From the NCBI GenBank assembly GCA_020216895.1, contig JAIWOM010000049.1, positions 1-8,943 of the forward strand: a stretch of DNA of 8,943 nucleotides, read 5' to 3'. This DNA is from Microcella sp. (GTDB taxonomy: Bacteria > Actinomycetota > Actinomycetes > Actinomycetales > Microbacteriaceae). Position numbers and translations under genes: made by a program. The notes below the pieces were generated by a model that made no database searches, was not told the DNA's origin, and saw only the letters and a list, made by a program, of their open reading frames with translations. Shown piece by piece: positions 1 through 6,333 of this stretch. The first letter of the stretch is position 1. Each line of letters starts with the position of its first letter.

Positions 1-19
1 CGAGCCGGGTGGGCCGCAT
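1..19 (-). CDS. Possible 5' end of a divergent gene (partial, unproven)
   Basis: On the minus strand an ATG at 19-17 opens a frame that runs off the window edge; the visible residues are MRPTRL followed by a codon starting with G. This would suit the start of a metallo-beta-lactamase-fold hydrolase, which I recall lying head-to-head with the cyclophilin gene in some actinobacteria, but six residues cannot identify a family. There is no clear Shine-Dalgarno sequence upstream of this ATG. The same frame is open back to an ATG at 70-68. On the plus strand a frame from base 3 ends at a TAG at 81-83, so a gene tail entering from the left is an alternative. The only support is one start codon and a vague memory of gene order. 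Confidence 0.2.
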
Positions 20-91
20 CCGCACCGCGAGCGGCACGGCGGCCGAGCCGAGCCCCGGAGCAGCATCCATGCCCCCAGGCTAGCCGCCACC

Positions 92-117
92 CCGGGGCAC
101 CCGGTTCGGTGCCCCGG
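92..117. repeat. Perfect 10-bp inverted repeat (hairpin) upstream of the cyclophilin gene
   Basis: Bases 92-101 (CCGGGGCACC) and 108-117 (GGTGCCCCGG) are exact reverse complements around a six-base loop. The stem is very GC-rich and would be stable as RNA. No T-run follows on either strand, so it is not a textbook intrinsic terminator, though actinobacterial terminators often lack one. It could end transcription of an upstream gene, act as an operator, or structure a leader. It lies about 30 bases upstream of the putative -10 element of the next gene. Confidence 0.5.
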
Positions 118-147
118 CGCCGCACGGCGGGCCGCGGACGCCTCGAC

Positions 148-153
148 TAGAGT
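148..153 (+). promoter_or_regulatory. Candidate -10 element for the cyclophilin gene
   Basis: TAGAGT fits the actinobacterial TANNNT -10 pattern in an otherwise GC-rich stretch and would give a leader of about 45 bases before the GTG at 206. No convincing -35 hexamer lies 16-18 bases upstream, so this is only a candidate. Confidence 0.3.
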
Positions 154-205
154 TCACTGCGGCGCGGTCAGCACCGCGCATCCCGCGACATCACTTGGAG
201 GACCC

Positions 206-976
206 GTGGCAGCCGGATCGGCCAACTCCCGCGAGGCCCAGGAGCGCCTGCGCCGCTACCAGGCGCGCCAGACGGTGCACGAGACGGCCACCGCTCGACG
301 CAAGCGCGACAACCTCGTCGCCATCGTCGCGCTCGTCGTCGTCGCCGCGCTCGCGACCACCGCGCAGATCGTCTACTTCACGAGTGGTCCCGGTGCTCCC
401 GAGCCCGTGGCGAGCGCGACGCCGGTGCCCAGCGAGACTCCCGCCACGGCGCCCGATGCCGCCCTGAGCGAGTTCCGCACCTGGACGGGCACCATGACGA
501 TCAACGAGTCGATCGCCCTCGACTACGAGCTCGACGGGCTCGCCGCCCCGCAGGCCGTGGCCTCGTTCGTCTCCCTCGTGCAGGATGGCTTCTACGACGG
601 CCTCACCTGCCACCGCCTCACCACCCAGGGCATCTTCGTGCTGCAGTGCGGCGACCCGAACGGCGACGGCACCGGCGGCCCGGACTACCGGTTCGGCCCG
701 ATCGAGAACCCGCCGCTCGACGACGTGTACGCCACGGGCGTCATCGCGATGGCCCGCCAGAGCGGCGACGGCTTGAGCATGGGCAGCCAGTTCTTCATCG
801 TGTACGACGAGTCGACGATCCCCAGCGATGCCGCCGGCGGCTACACCGTCATCGGTCGGGTGACCGCCGGGCTCGACGCCCTCGTGACCGAGGTCGTCGC
901 CGCGGGCGTCGACGGCGGTGCGCCCGACGGCCCGCCGGCCGTCGCCACGACGATCACCGGCATCACGATCGAGTAG
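206..976 (+). CDS. Membrane-anchored cyclophilin-type peptidyl-prolyl cis-trans isomerase
   Basis: This enzyme should interconvert cis and trans peptide bonds before proline, assisting folding of exported proteins on the outer face of the membrane. The 256-residue product has a charged N-terminus (RRKRD at 31-35) and one hydrophobic segment at about 36-58, which predicts an N-in anchor. A Ala/Pro/Thr-rich linker (about 61-87) and a cyclophilin domain (about 96-254) follow. The cyclophilin signature is visible: HR at 136-137, then F144 and Q147 before CGD, matching the catalytic Arg, Phe and Gln of the family, and GSQFFI at 193-198. The family tryptophan that binds cyclosporin is not evident, as is common in bacterial members. 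The GTG start at 206 is supported by GGAGGA at 197-202, three bases upstream. The DUF349 gene follows after 111 bases. The closest known analogue in placement is the ppiB gene beside relA in mycobacteria; I leave the symbol blank because ppiA/ppiB usage varies. Confidence 0.92.
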   Translation: MAAGSANSREAQERLRRYQARQTVHETATARRKRDNLVAIVALVVVAALATTAQIVYFTSGPGAPEPVASATPVPSETPATAPDAALSEFRTWTGTMTINESIALDYELDGLAAPQAVASFVSLVQDGFYDGLTCHRLTTQGIFVLQCGDPNGDGTGGPDYRFGPIENPPLDDVYATGVIAMARQSGDGLSMGSQFFIVYDESTIPSDAAGGYTVIGRVTAGLDALVTEVVAAGVDGGAPDGPPAVATTITGITIE

Positions 977-1027
977 CGATCGGGCCCGGCTCGCCCCCTC
1001 CCCGGGGTCGGCGCTCGGGCCGTGCCA

Positions 1028-1033
1028 TATGCT
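1028..1033 (+). promoter_or_regulatory. Candidate -10 element for the DUF349 gene
   Basis: TATGCT is an isolated AT-rich hexamer of the TANNNT type in the 111-base gap between the cyclophilin stop and the DUF349 start. It would give a leader of about 48 bases. No good -35 is seen at the usual spacing, so co-transcription from the upstream gene remains possible. Confidence 0.35.
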
Positions 1034-1087
1034 GAACAACCGCGCGGATGACGCCGCGCGCGCCCACTCGATGAGGATGTAGCAGAC

Positions 1088-2317
1088 GTGTCAGCGAACG
1101 AGAGCACCTGGGGCCGGGTCGACGAGACCGGCACCGTGTACGTCACCGACCGCGGGGCCGAGCGGGCCGTCGGGCAGTACCCCGACGGCACCCCGGAGGA
1201 GGCCCTGGCCTACTTCACCCGCAAGTACACCGAGCTCGAGGGGCAGGTGCGGCTGCTCGAGCAGCGCGCCCGCGCCGGTGCGCCGGCCGCCGACGTCGCC
1301 AAGACCGTGACGGCTCTCACCGAGGCCCTCGAGACCGCCGCCGCCGTGGGCGACCTGGAGGCACTGCGCACCCGGGTCGCCGCGTTGTCGACCACCGTCG
1401 AGAAGCTCACGGAGGCGCAGCAGGCCGAGGCCGCCGCCGCGACCGAGGCCGCGATCGCCGAGCGCGTCGCGATCGTCGAGGCCGCTGAGGCGCTCGCCGC
1501 CAAGGACCCGCAGAGCATCCAGTGGAAGAAGGCAACGGCCGACGTCGACGCGCTGTTCACCCGCTGGAAGGACCACCAGCAGAGCGGTCCGCGCATCCCC
1601 AAGAAGCAGGCCGATGACCTGTGGAAGCGCTTCCGCGCCGCGCGCTCGACCGTCGACGGTCACCGCCGCTCCTACTTCGCCGGTCTGGACGCGGAGCACA
1701 AGGAGGTCCGCGCCCGGAAGCAGGCGCTCGTCGAGAAGGCCGTCGCGCTCGCTCCGCAGGGGCCCGCGGGAATCCCCGCCTACCGCCGTCTGCTCGACGA
1801 GTGGAAGACTGCGGGTCGCGCGGGCAAGAAGATCGACGACGCCCTCTGGGAGCAGTTCAAGGCCGCCGGCGACGCCCTCTACGCGGCGAAGGCCGAGGTC
1901 GACGCCCGCGAGAACGAGGAGTACGCCGGCAACCTGCAGGTGAAGCTCGCGCTCCTCGATGAGGCCGCTCCGCTGCTCACCGCGACCGACCGCGTCCAGG
2001 CGCGCAGCACGCTGTCGAGCATCCAGCGCCGCTGGGAGGCCGCGGGCAAGGTGCCGCGCGACCAGGTACGCGTCGTCGAGGACCGCCTCCGTCAGATCGA
2101 GCTCGCCGTGAAGAAGCTCGAGGAGGACCACTGGAACCGGACCGACCCCGAGAAGAAGGCTCGCTCGGAGGGTCTGGCCGCCCAGCTGGAGCAGGCGATC
2201 GCGGGCCTCGAGGCCGACCTCGCCGCCGCCACCGCCGCCAAGGATGCTCGAAAGATCGCCGAGATCACCGAGGCTCTGGAGGCGCGTCGCGCCTGGCTGA
2301 GCGCCGTCGACCGGTGA
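1088..2317 (+). CDS. DUF349 repeat protein, coiled-coil rich
   Basis: The product is a 409-residue soluble protein with no signal peptide or membrane segment. Residues 1-60 form a conserved-looking head; residues about 65-140 are Ala/Glu-rich and predicted to be helical or coiled coil. Three DUF349-type helical repeats follow: W160 with W179/F182, W239 with W254/F257, and a degenerate third around W316 that lacks the second tryptophan. A long charged helix ends the protein (about 340-405). The family's molecular function is not established; the fold suggests a scaffold or a protein/RNA-binding role, which is inference. The GTG start at 1088 has GAGGAT at 1073-1078 upstream, and the residues after it (STWGRVDETGTVYV) look like a genuine conserved N-terminus. 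The same neighbourhood (cyclophilin, DUF349, relA) is seen in other actinobacteria such as Streptomyces, so a tie to alarmone or growth-rate physiology is plausible but unproven. Confidence 0.9.
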   Translation: MSANESTWGRVDETGTVYVTDRGAERAVGQYPDGTPEEALAYFTRKYTELEGQVRLLEQRARAGAPAADVAKTVTALTEALETAAAVGDLEALRTRVAALSTTVEKLTEAQQAEAAAATEAAIAERVAIVEAAEALAAKDPQSIQWKKATADVDALFTRWKDHQQSGPRIPKKQADDLWKRFRAARSTVDGHRRSYFAGLDAEHKEVRARKQALVEKAVALAPQGPAGIPAYRRLLDEWKTAGRAGKKIDDALWEQFKAAGDALYAAKAEVDARENEEYAGNLQVKLALLDEAAPLLTATDRVQARSTLSSIQRRWEAAGKVPRDQVRVVEDRLRQIELAVKKLEEDHWNRTDPEKKARSEGLAAQLEQAIAGLEADLAAATAAKDARKIAEITEALEARRAWLSAVDR

Positions 2318-2329
2318 TCATCGATCGCT

Positions 2330-2364
2330 GAACGCCCGTCGCCGAGGGCGTCGGCTCGGCGTTC
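2330..2364 (+). terminator. Compound hairpin after the DUF349 gene, likely terminator
   Basis: GAACGCC at 2330-2336 pairs exactly with GGCGTTC at 2358-2364, and inside it GCCGA (2341-2345) pairs with TCGGC (2351-2355) around a five-base loop. It starts 13 bases after the DUF349 stop codon. No clear T-run follows; the downstream sequence is TCCACAAAA. Position and structure favour termination of DUF349 transcription before the next gene. Confidence 0.5.
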
Positions 2365-2421
2365 TCCACAAAATGCCGTGGCCGGTGTCGTGGCGCCCCC
2401 AGGGCGTGCACACTGCCGCGC

Positions 2422-2997
2422 ATGACGACGGCATCCGCTCCCCGAGGCGCCTCCACCCTGCTCGCGCACCTCAGCCCCGTGGAGCTGCGCAGTGCCGTGC
2501 TGGATGGCGAGCTCGTGCCCCTCGGCGAGGGCTTCGCGCCGCTCGACCTGCCCGTGACGGCGAGCGATCGCGCCCGCACGCTCGCGTCGACGATCGCCGA
2601 CCCGCGCGTGATCGTCGCCGACCGCACTGCAGGCTGGGTGTGGGGCTGGTGCTCCGCCCCGGGGAGCCTGCGGACCTGCGTGTCGATCGCCGCCCGCATC
2701 CCGTCGACCCAGCGCCGCCGGCTCGGCGCCCGCGAAGCGGTCATCGACGACGATGAGCACCGCCTCCTCGACGGCGTGCGGGTGACGACGCCCCTGCGCA
2801 CCCTCGTCGACCTCGCGCGGCACGGCACAGAGTCCGACACGGTGGACCTGCTCGCGCAGGGGCTGCGGGAGTCGGGCATCCCGCTCGCCACCGCCCTCGC
2901 CGGCCTCGAGAGACGGGCACGGCTGTCGTTCGTGCGCACGGCGCGCCAGCGCCTCACCGAGGCGGCCGCCCGGGCGGCTCTGCTCAGCCGTTGCTGA
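2422..2997 (+). CDS. AbiEi-like orphan protein (uncertain family), convergent with and overlapping relA
   Basis: I do not recognise this 191-residue protein with certainty. Its pattern resembles a large actinobacterial family often annotated as AbiEi-type antitoxin-domain proteins: an early LSPVELRSAVLDGEL segment (17-31), an aromatic RTAGWVWGW stretch (68-76), a basic VSIAARIPSTQRRRL segment (87-101), and GVRVTTPLRTLVDLAR (118-133). Many relatives, as I recall them, continue into a C-terminal nuclease-like (DUF559/Vsr-like) domain; this one stops soon after a helical tail, so it may be a shortened form. No partner toxin gene of the AbiEii nucleotidyltransferase type is adjacent, so a toxin-antitoxin role is not supported by context. 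No signal peptide or membrane segment is seen. The ATG at 2422 has no Shine-Dalgarno sequence, while CACACT at 2409-2414 sits where a -10 would be for a leaderless message. The last 14 bases (2984-2997) overlap the end of relA on the other strand. Composition matches its neighbours. The reading frame is likely real; the family call is tentative. Confidence 0.7.
   Translation: MTTASAPRGASTLLAHLSPVELRSAVLDGELVPLGEGFAPLDLPVTASDRARTLASTIADPRVIVADRTAGWVWGWCSAPGSLRTCVSIAARIPSTQRRRLGAREAVIDDDEHRLLDGVRVTTPLRTLVDLARHGTESDTVDLLAQGLRESGIPLATALAGLERRARLSFVRTARQRLTEAAARAALLSRC
2965..2978 (-). terminator. GC palindrome just past the relA stop, possible terminator
   Basis: GCCGCCCGGGCGGC is a perfect 14-base palindrome beginning 5 bases downstream of the relA stop codon on the minus strand. 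It can fold as a short GC hairpin but has no U-run and lies inside the last codons of the convergent 2422-2997 gene. It could serve as a relA transcript end or may simply reflect Ala/Arg codons in GC-rich DNA. Confidence 0.25.
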
Positions 2998-5239
2998 CGC
3001 GATAGACGTCGTAGACGGCGTCGATGCGGCGGACGGCGTTCAGCACGCGGTCGAGGTGGGTGACATCACCCATCTCGAAGACGAAGCGGCTCAGGGCGAG
3101 GCGCTCCTTCGACGTGTTGACGCTCGCCGACAGGATGTTCACGTGGTGCTCGGAGAGCACCCGGGTGACATCGCTCAGCAAGCCGCTGCGGTCGAGCGCC
3201 TCCACCTGGATCTGCACGAGGAACACGCTCTTCGACGTGGGCGCCCACTCGACCTCGATCATCCGGTCGGGCTCGTTCAGGAGCGACTGGACGTTGCTGC
3301 AGTCGGCCCGGTGCACACTGACGCCCTGACCCCGCGTGATGAAGCCGACGATGCCGTCACCGGGCACCGGCGTGCAGCACTTCGCGAGCTTGACGAGGAT
3401 GTCGGGCGCACCCCGCACGAGCACACCCGAGTCGCTCGTCCGCACCGGCGTGCGGCCGCGCGTGGGAACGCTGAACGGCTCGTCGTCGCTCTCCGCCTCG
3501 ACGTGCAGTGCCGCGAGGATCTTCTCGATCACCGACTGGGTCGAGACGTGGCCCTCGCCGACCGCGGCATAGAGGGCATCCACCGTCTCGTACCGCAGCT
3601 GGGCGGCGACGTGCGCCACCGAATCTTGCGTCATCAGGCGCTGCAGGGGCAGGTTCTGCTTCCGCATCGCGCGGGCGATCGCATCCTTGCCCTGCTCGAT
3701 CGCCTCGTCGCGCCGCTCCTTCGTGAACCACTGACGGATCTTCGAGCGCGCCCGGGTGCTGGTGACGAAGTTCAGCCAGTCCTGGCTCGGGCCCGCATCC
3801 GGGTTCTTCGAGGTGAAGACCTCGACGGAGTCGCCGCTGCTGAGCGGGGTGTCGAGCGGCACGAGCCGCCCGTTGACCTTCGCCCCCATCGTGCGGTGGC
3901 CGACCTCGGTGTGAACGGCGTACGCGAAGTCGACCGGGGTCGCCCCGCCGGGCAGGCCGATGACCTTGCCCTGCGGGGTGAAGACATAGACCTCCTTCGC
4001 GCCGATCTCGTAGCGGAGGTTGTCGAGGAACTCGGTGGGGTCGCTGGTCTCGGCCTGCCAGTCGGAGATGTGCGCGAGCCAGGCCATGTCGGTGTCGGAG
4101 CGCTCGATGCCCGCCTCACCGCGCGCGGAGCCCGCCATCCGCTCCTTGTATTTCCAGTGCGCGGCCACACCGAACTCGGCCCGCTGGTGCATCTCGTGCG
4201 TGCGGATCTGCAGCTCGACCGGCCGGCCGCCGGGGCCGTAGACCGTGGTGTGCAGCGACTGGTACAGGTTGAACTTCGGGGTCGCGATGTAGTCCTTGAA
4301 GCGGCCCGGCATGGGGTTCCACCGCGCGTGCACGGCGCCGAGCACTGCGTAGCAGTCGCGGATGCTGTTCACGAGGATCCGGACGCCGGTGAGGTCGTAG
4401 ATCTCGTCGAAGTCGCGACCTCGGTGCACCATCTTCTGGTAGATCGAGTAGTACTGCTTCGGCCGGCCCTTGATCTCGGCCTTGATGCGGGCCTGCCGGA
4501 GGTCGTCCTTGACCGCGTCGATGACCTGCTGCACGAAGGCCTCGCGCTCGGGCGTGCGGTTGCGCACCAGGCTCTCGATCTCGACATAGATCTTCGGGTG
4601 CAGAACCGCGAACGAGAGGTCCTCGAGCTCCCACTTGATGGTCTGGATGCCCAGCCGGTGCGCGAGCGGCGTGTAGATCTCCAGCGTCTCCTGGGCCTTG
4701 CGCCGCGCGGAGTCCCCCTCGACGAACCCCCAGGTGCGGGCGTTGTGGAGGCGATCCGCGAGCTTGACGATCAGCACACGGATGTCCTTCGACATCGCGA
4801 CGATCATCTTCCGGACGGTCTCGGCCTGCGCGCTGTCGCCGTACTTGACCTTGTCGAGCTTGGTCACCCCGTCGACGAGCATGGCGATCTCGTCGCCGAA
4901 GTCGCGGCGCAGCTCATCGAGGCTGTACGTGGTGTCCTCGACCGTGTCGTGGAGCAGCGCGGCGGCGATCGTCTTCGCTCCGATGCCGAGATCGGCGAGG
5001 ATCTGCGCGACGGCGAGCGGGTGGGTGATGTACGGCTCACCACTCTTGCGCTTCTGCCCCTCGTGGGCGCGCTCCGCGACCTGGTAGGCCCGCTCGATGA
5101 GGCCGACATCAGATTTGGGGTGATGCGTGCGGAGCGTGCGGATGAGGTTCTCGAGCGCACCGCCAGTCTGCGACCGCGAGAAGATCCGGGGCAGGAGCGC
5201 GCGCAACGACGCCGAGCTTTGCTGCGTCGTGTCGGTCAT
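2984..5239 (-). CDS. relA: Bifunctional (p)ppGpp synthetase/hydrolase (RelA/SpoT family, Rel)
   Basis: This 751-residue cytoplasmic, ribosome-associated enzyme makes (p)ppGpp from ATP and GDP/GTP and hydrolyses it, controlling the stringent response. Domains run in the family order. The HD hydrolase domain (about 45-200) keeps H73, H97-D98, E101-D102 and D162/N166 in KLADRLHNART, so hydrolysis should be active. The synthetase domain (about 235-370) has KQYYSIYQKM, RDFDEIYDLTGVRI, YQSLHTT and VELQIRT with the likely catalytic E342; the charge pattern agrees with mycobacterial bifunctional Rel. A TGS domain follows (about 413-477), then a helical domain, a conserved-cysteine region (CC at 621-622, C647) and a C-terminal ACT domain (about 672-751). 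Length is slightly below mycobacterial Rel (about 790). The ATG at 5239 is preceded by GGAGG at 5249-5245 with five bases between. secF ends 83 bases upstream, with no apt between them. The 3' end overlaps the convergent 2422-2997 gene by 14 bases. Confidence 0.97.
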   Translation of the reverse strand: MTDTTQQSSASLRALLPRIFSRSQTGGALENLIRTLRTHHPKSDVGLIERAYQVAERAHEGQKRKSGEPYITHPLAVAQILADLGIGAKTIAAALLHDTVEDTTYSLDELRRDFGDEIAMLVDGVTKLDKVKYGDSAQAETVRKMIVAMSKDIRVLIVKLADRLHNARTWGFVEGDSARRKAQETLEIYTPLAHRLGIQTIKWELEDLSFAVLHPKIYVEIESLVRNRTPEREAFVQQVIDAVKDDLRQARIKAEIKGRPKQYYSIYQKMVHRGRDFDEIYDLTGVRILVNSIRDCYAVLGAVHARWNPMPGRFKDYIATPKFNLYQSLHTTVYGPGGRPVELQIRTHEMHQRAEFGVAAHWKYKERMAGSARGEAGIERSDTDMAWLAHISDWQAETSDPTEFLDNLRYEIGAKEVYVFTPQGKVIGLPGGATPVDFAYAVHTEVGHRTMGAKVNGRLVPLDTPLSSGDSVEVFTSKNPDAGPSQDWLNFVTSTRARSKIRQWFTKERRDEAIEQGKDAIARAMRKQNLPLQRLMTQDSVAHVAAQLRYETVDALYAAVGEGHVSTQSVIEKILAALHVEAESDDEPFSVPTRGRTPVRTSDSGVLVRGAPDILVKLAKCCTPVPGDGIVGFITRGQGVSVHRADCSNVQSLLNEPDRMIEVEWAPTSKSVFLVQIQVEALDRSGLLSDVTRVLSEHHVNILSASVNTSKERLALSRFVFEMGDVTHLDRVLNAVRRIDAVYDVYRVSNG

Positions 5240-5255
5240 CCGCGCCTCCGCCTCG

Positions 5256-5261
5256 ATTCTA
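5256..5261 (-). promoter_or_regulatory. Candidate -10 element for relA
   Basis: On the minus strand this reads TAGAAT, a good TANNNT match in the 83-base secF-relA gap. If it is used, transcription would start near 5249-5250, so the message would begin almost at its own GGAGG ribosome-binding site (5249-5245), leaving a leader of roughly 10 bases. No TTGACA-like -35 is visible at 16-18 bases. Confidence 0.4.
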
Positions 5262-5288
5262 CGGCTCGACGGCGATGCGGATGCTCGC

Positions 5289-5311
5289 GCTCAGCCGCCT
5301 CGCGGCGCAGC
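5289..5311 (-). terminator. Weak hairpin between secF and relA
   Basis: GCCGC (5294-5298) pairs with GCGGC (5302-5306) around a three-base loop. An outer GCT/AGC pair (5289-5291 with 5309-5311) extends it across a small internal mismatch. It starts 11 bases after the secF stop and ends before the putative relA -10, so it may end or dampen secDF transcription. There is no U-run, and such stems are frequent in DNA this GC-rich. Confidence 0.25.
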
Positions 5312-5322
5312 GTCGTGGCGAC

Positions 5323-6333
5323 TCAGCGCACGGCCCCCGACTCGGGGCGCGGAGCCCGCGTGCGGGTTCCCTGCTTCTTGACCTCCGGCTCGTTCTGCCG
5401 CAGGTGCACGTAGAGCGGCGCCGCGAGGAAGATCGAGGAGTAAGTGCCTACGATCGTGCCGACGGTGAGGGCAAGCGCGATGTCGCGCAGCGTTCCCGCA
5501 CCCAGGAGCACCGACCCGATGAGCAGGATCGACGCGGTCGGCAGCACGGCGACGATCGAGGTGTTGATCGAGCGCACGAGGGTCTGGTTCACCGCGAGGT
5601 TGACCGACTGGGCGAAGGTGCGGCGCGACTCCACGCCGTCCTCGCTGGTGTTCTCGCGCACCTTGTCGAACACGACCACCGTGTCGTAGAGCGAGTAGCC
5701 GAGGATCGTCAGGAACCCGATGACCGCTGCCGGCGTGATCTCGAGCCCGAGCACGCCGTAGACGCCGGCCGTCACCACGAGGTCGTGGAACAGGGCGATG
5801 AGCGCGGCGACCGACATCTTCCAGGTGCGGAAGTAGACCGCCAGGACGAGGCTCGCGAGCAGGAGGAAGACGACGAGCGCGATGAGCGCCTGACGGGTGA
5901 TGTCCGCCCCCCAGCTCGCGCCGATGAACGAGGCGCTGACGTCGGAGACCGGCACACCGTAGGCCTCTGCGAGCGCGGCCCGGACGTCATCGGTCTGGGC
6001 GGGCGTCAGCTGCTCGGTCTGAACACGCACGGAGTCGCCGCCGACGATCGACACGCGGGGGTTGGACCCCGGGACGACCGCCGAGACGGCATCGTCCGCG
6101 ATCGCCGTCGCCGCCGCGGTTCCCTGCTCGACGGCGGAGGTGCTCTGCACGCGGAACTCGGAACCGCCGCGGAACTCGATGCCGAAGACGAAGCCTCCGC
6201 GGAGGGCGGTGAGGCCGATGGCGAGGATGATGAAGACGGCGGCGATCACGTACCAGGTCCGCCGGCGCCCGACGAAGTCGAACGAGCGCTCGCCGGTGTA
6301 GAGGTCGTTGCCGAACTGGGTGAGCCTGCTCAT
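5323..6333 (-). CDS. secF: Protein translocase subunit SecF
   Basis: SecF pairs with SecD in the membrane to promote late steps of Sec-dependent export using the proton motive force. The 336-residue product has the expected six membrane segments: one near 27-46, a large extracytoplasmic loop with the family motif GIEFRGGSEF (51-60), then five segments from about 146 to 310. The hallmark LGYSLYDTVVVFDKVREN is at 211-228. A basic, Pro/Arg-rich cytoplasmic tail covers about 318-336. The frame is open far upstream through secD, but the residues there are Arg-rich and not SecF-like. The ATG at 6333 is chosen because MSRLTQFGNDLYTGERSFDF is a typical SecF start, it has GGAAGGA at 6346-6340 six bases upstream, and it overlaps the secD stop as ATGA (6333-6330). 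That overlap predicts translational coupling and equal synthesis of the two subunits. Confidence 0.96.
   Translation of the reverse strand: MSRLTQFGNDLYTGERSFDFVGRRRTWYVIAAVFIILAIGLTALRGGFVFGIEFRGGSEFRVQSTSAVEQGTAAATAIADDAVSAVVPGSNPRVSIVGGDSVRVQTEQLTPAQTDDVRAALAEAYGVPVSDVSASFIGASWGADITRQALIALVVFLLLASLVLAVYFRTWKMSVAALIALFHDLVVTAGVYGVLGLEITPAAVIGFLTILGYSLYDTVVVFDKVRENTSEDGVESRRTFAQSVNLAVNQTLVRSINTSIVAVLPTASILLIGSVLLGAGTLRDIALALTVGTIVGTYSSIFLAAPLYVHLRQNEPEVKKQGTRTRAPRPESGAVR

Noticed and set aside
191..1039. Minus-strand open frame covering the cyclophilin gene
   Set aside because: Arg/Gly/Ala-rich without domains, and the opposite strand encodes a clear cyclophilin with a good ribosome-binding site.
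1071..1082. Mini open frame ATG-AGG-ATG-TAG just before the DUF349 start
   Set aside because: It contains the DUF349 ribosome-binding site itself (GAGGAT) and has none of its own, so it is best read as chance.
2422..2997. A complete toxin-antitoxin system beside relA
   Set aside because: Only the antitoxin-like half is hinted at; neighbours on both sides are the housekeeping genes DUF349 and relA, and no toxin gene is present.
3056..5413. Very long open frame on the plus strand, antisense to relA
   Set aside because: It mirrors relA codon by codon, is Asp/Arg/Val-rich with no recognisable domain, and is the usual by-product of third-position G+C bias. relA on the other strand is full-length and unambiguous.
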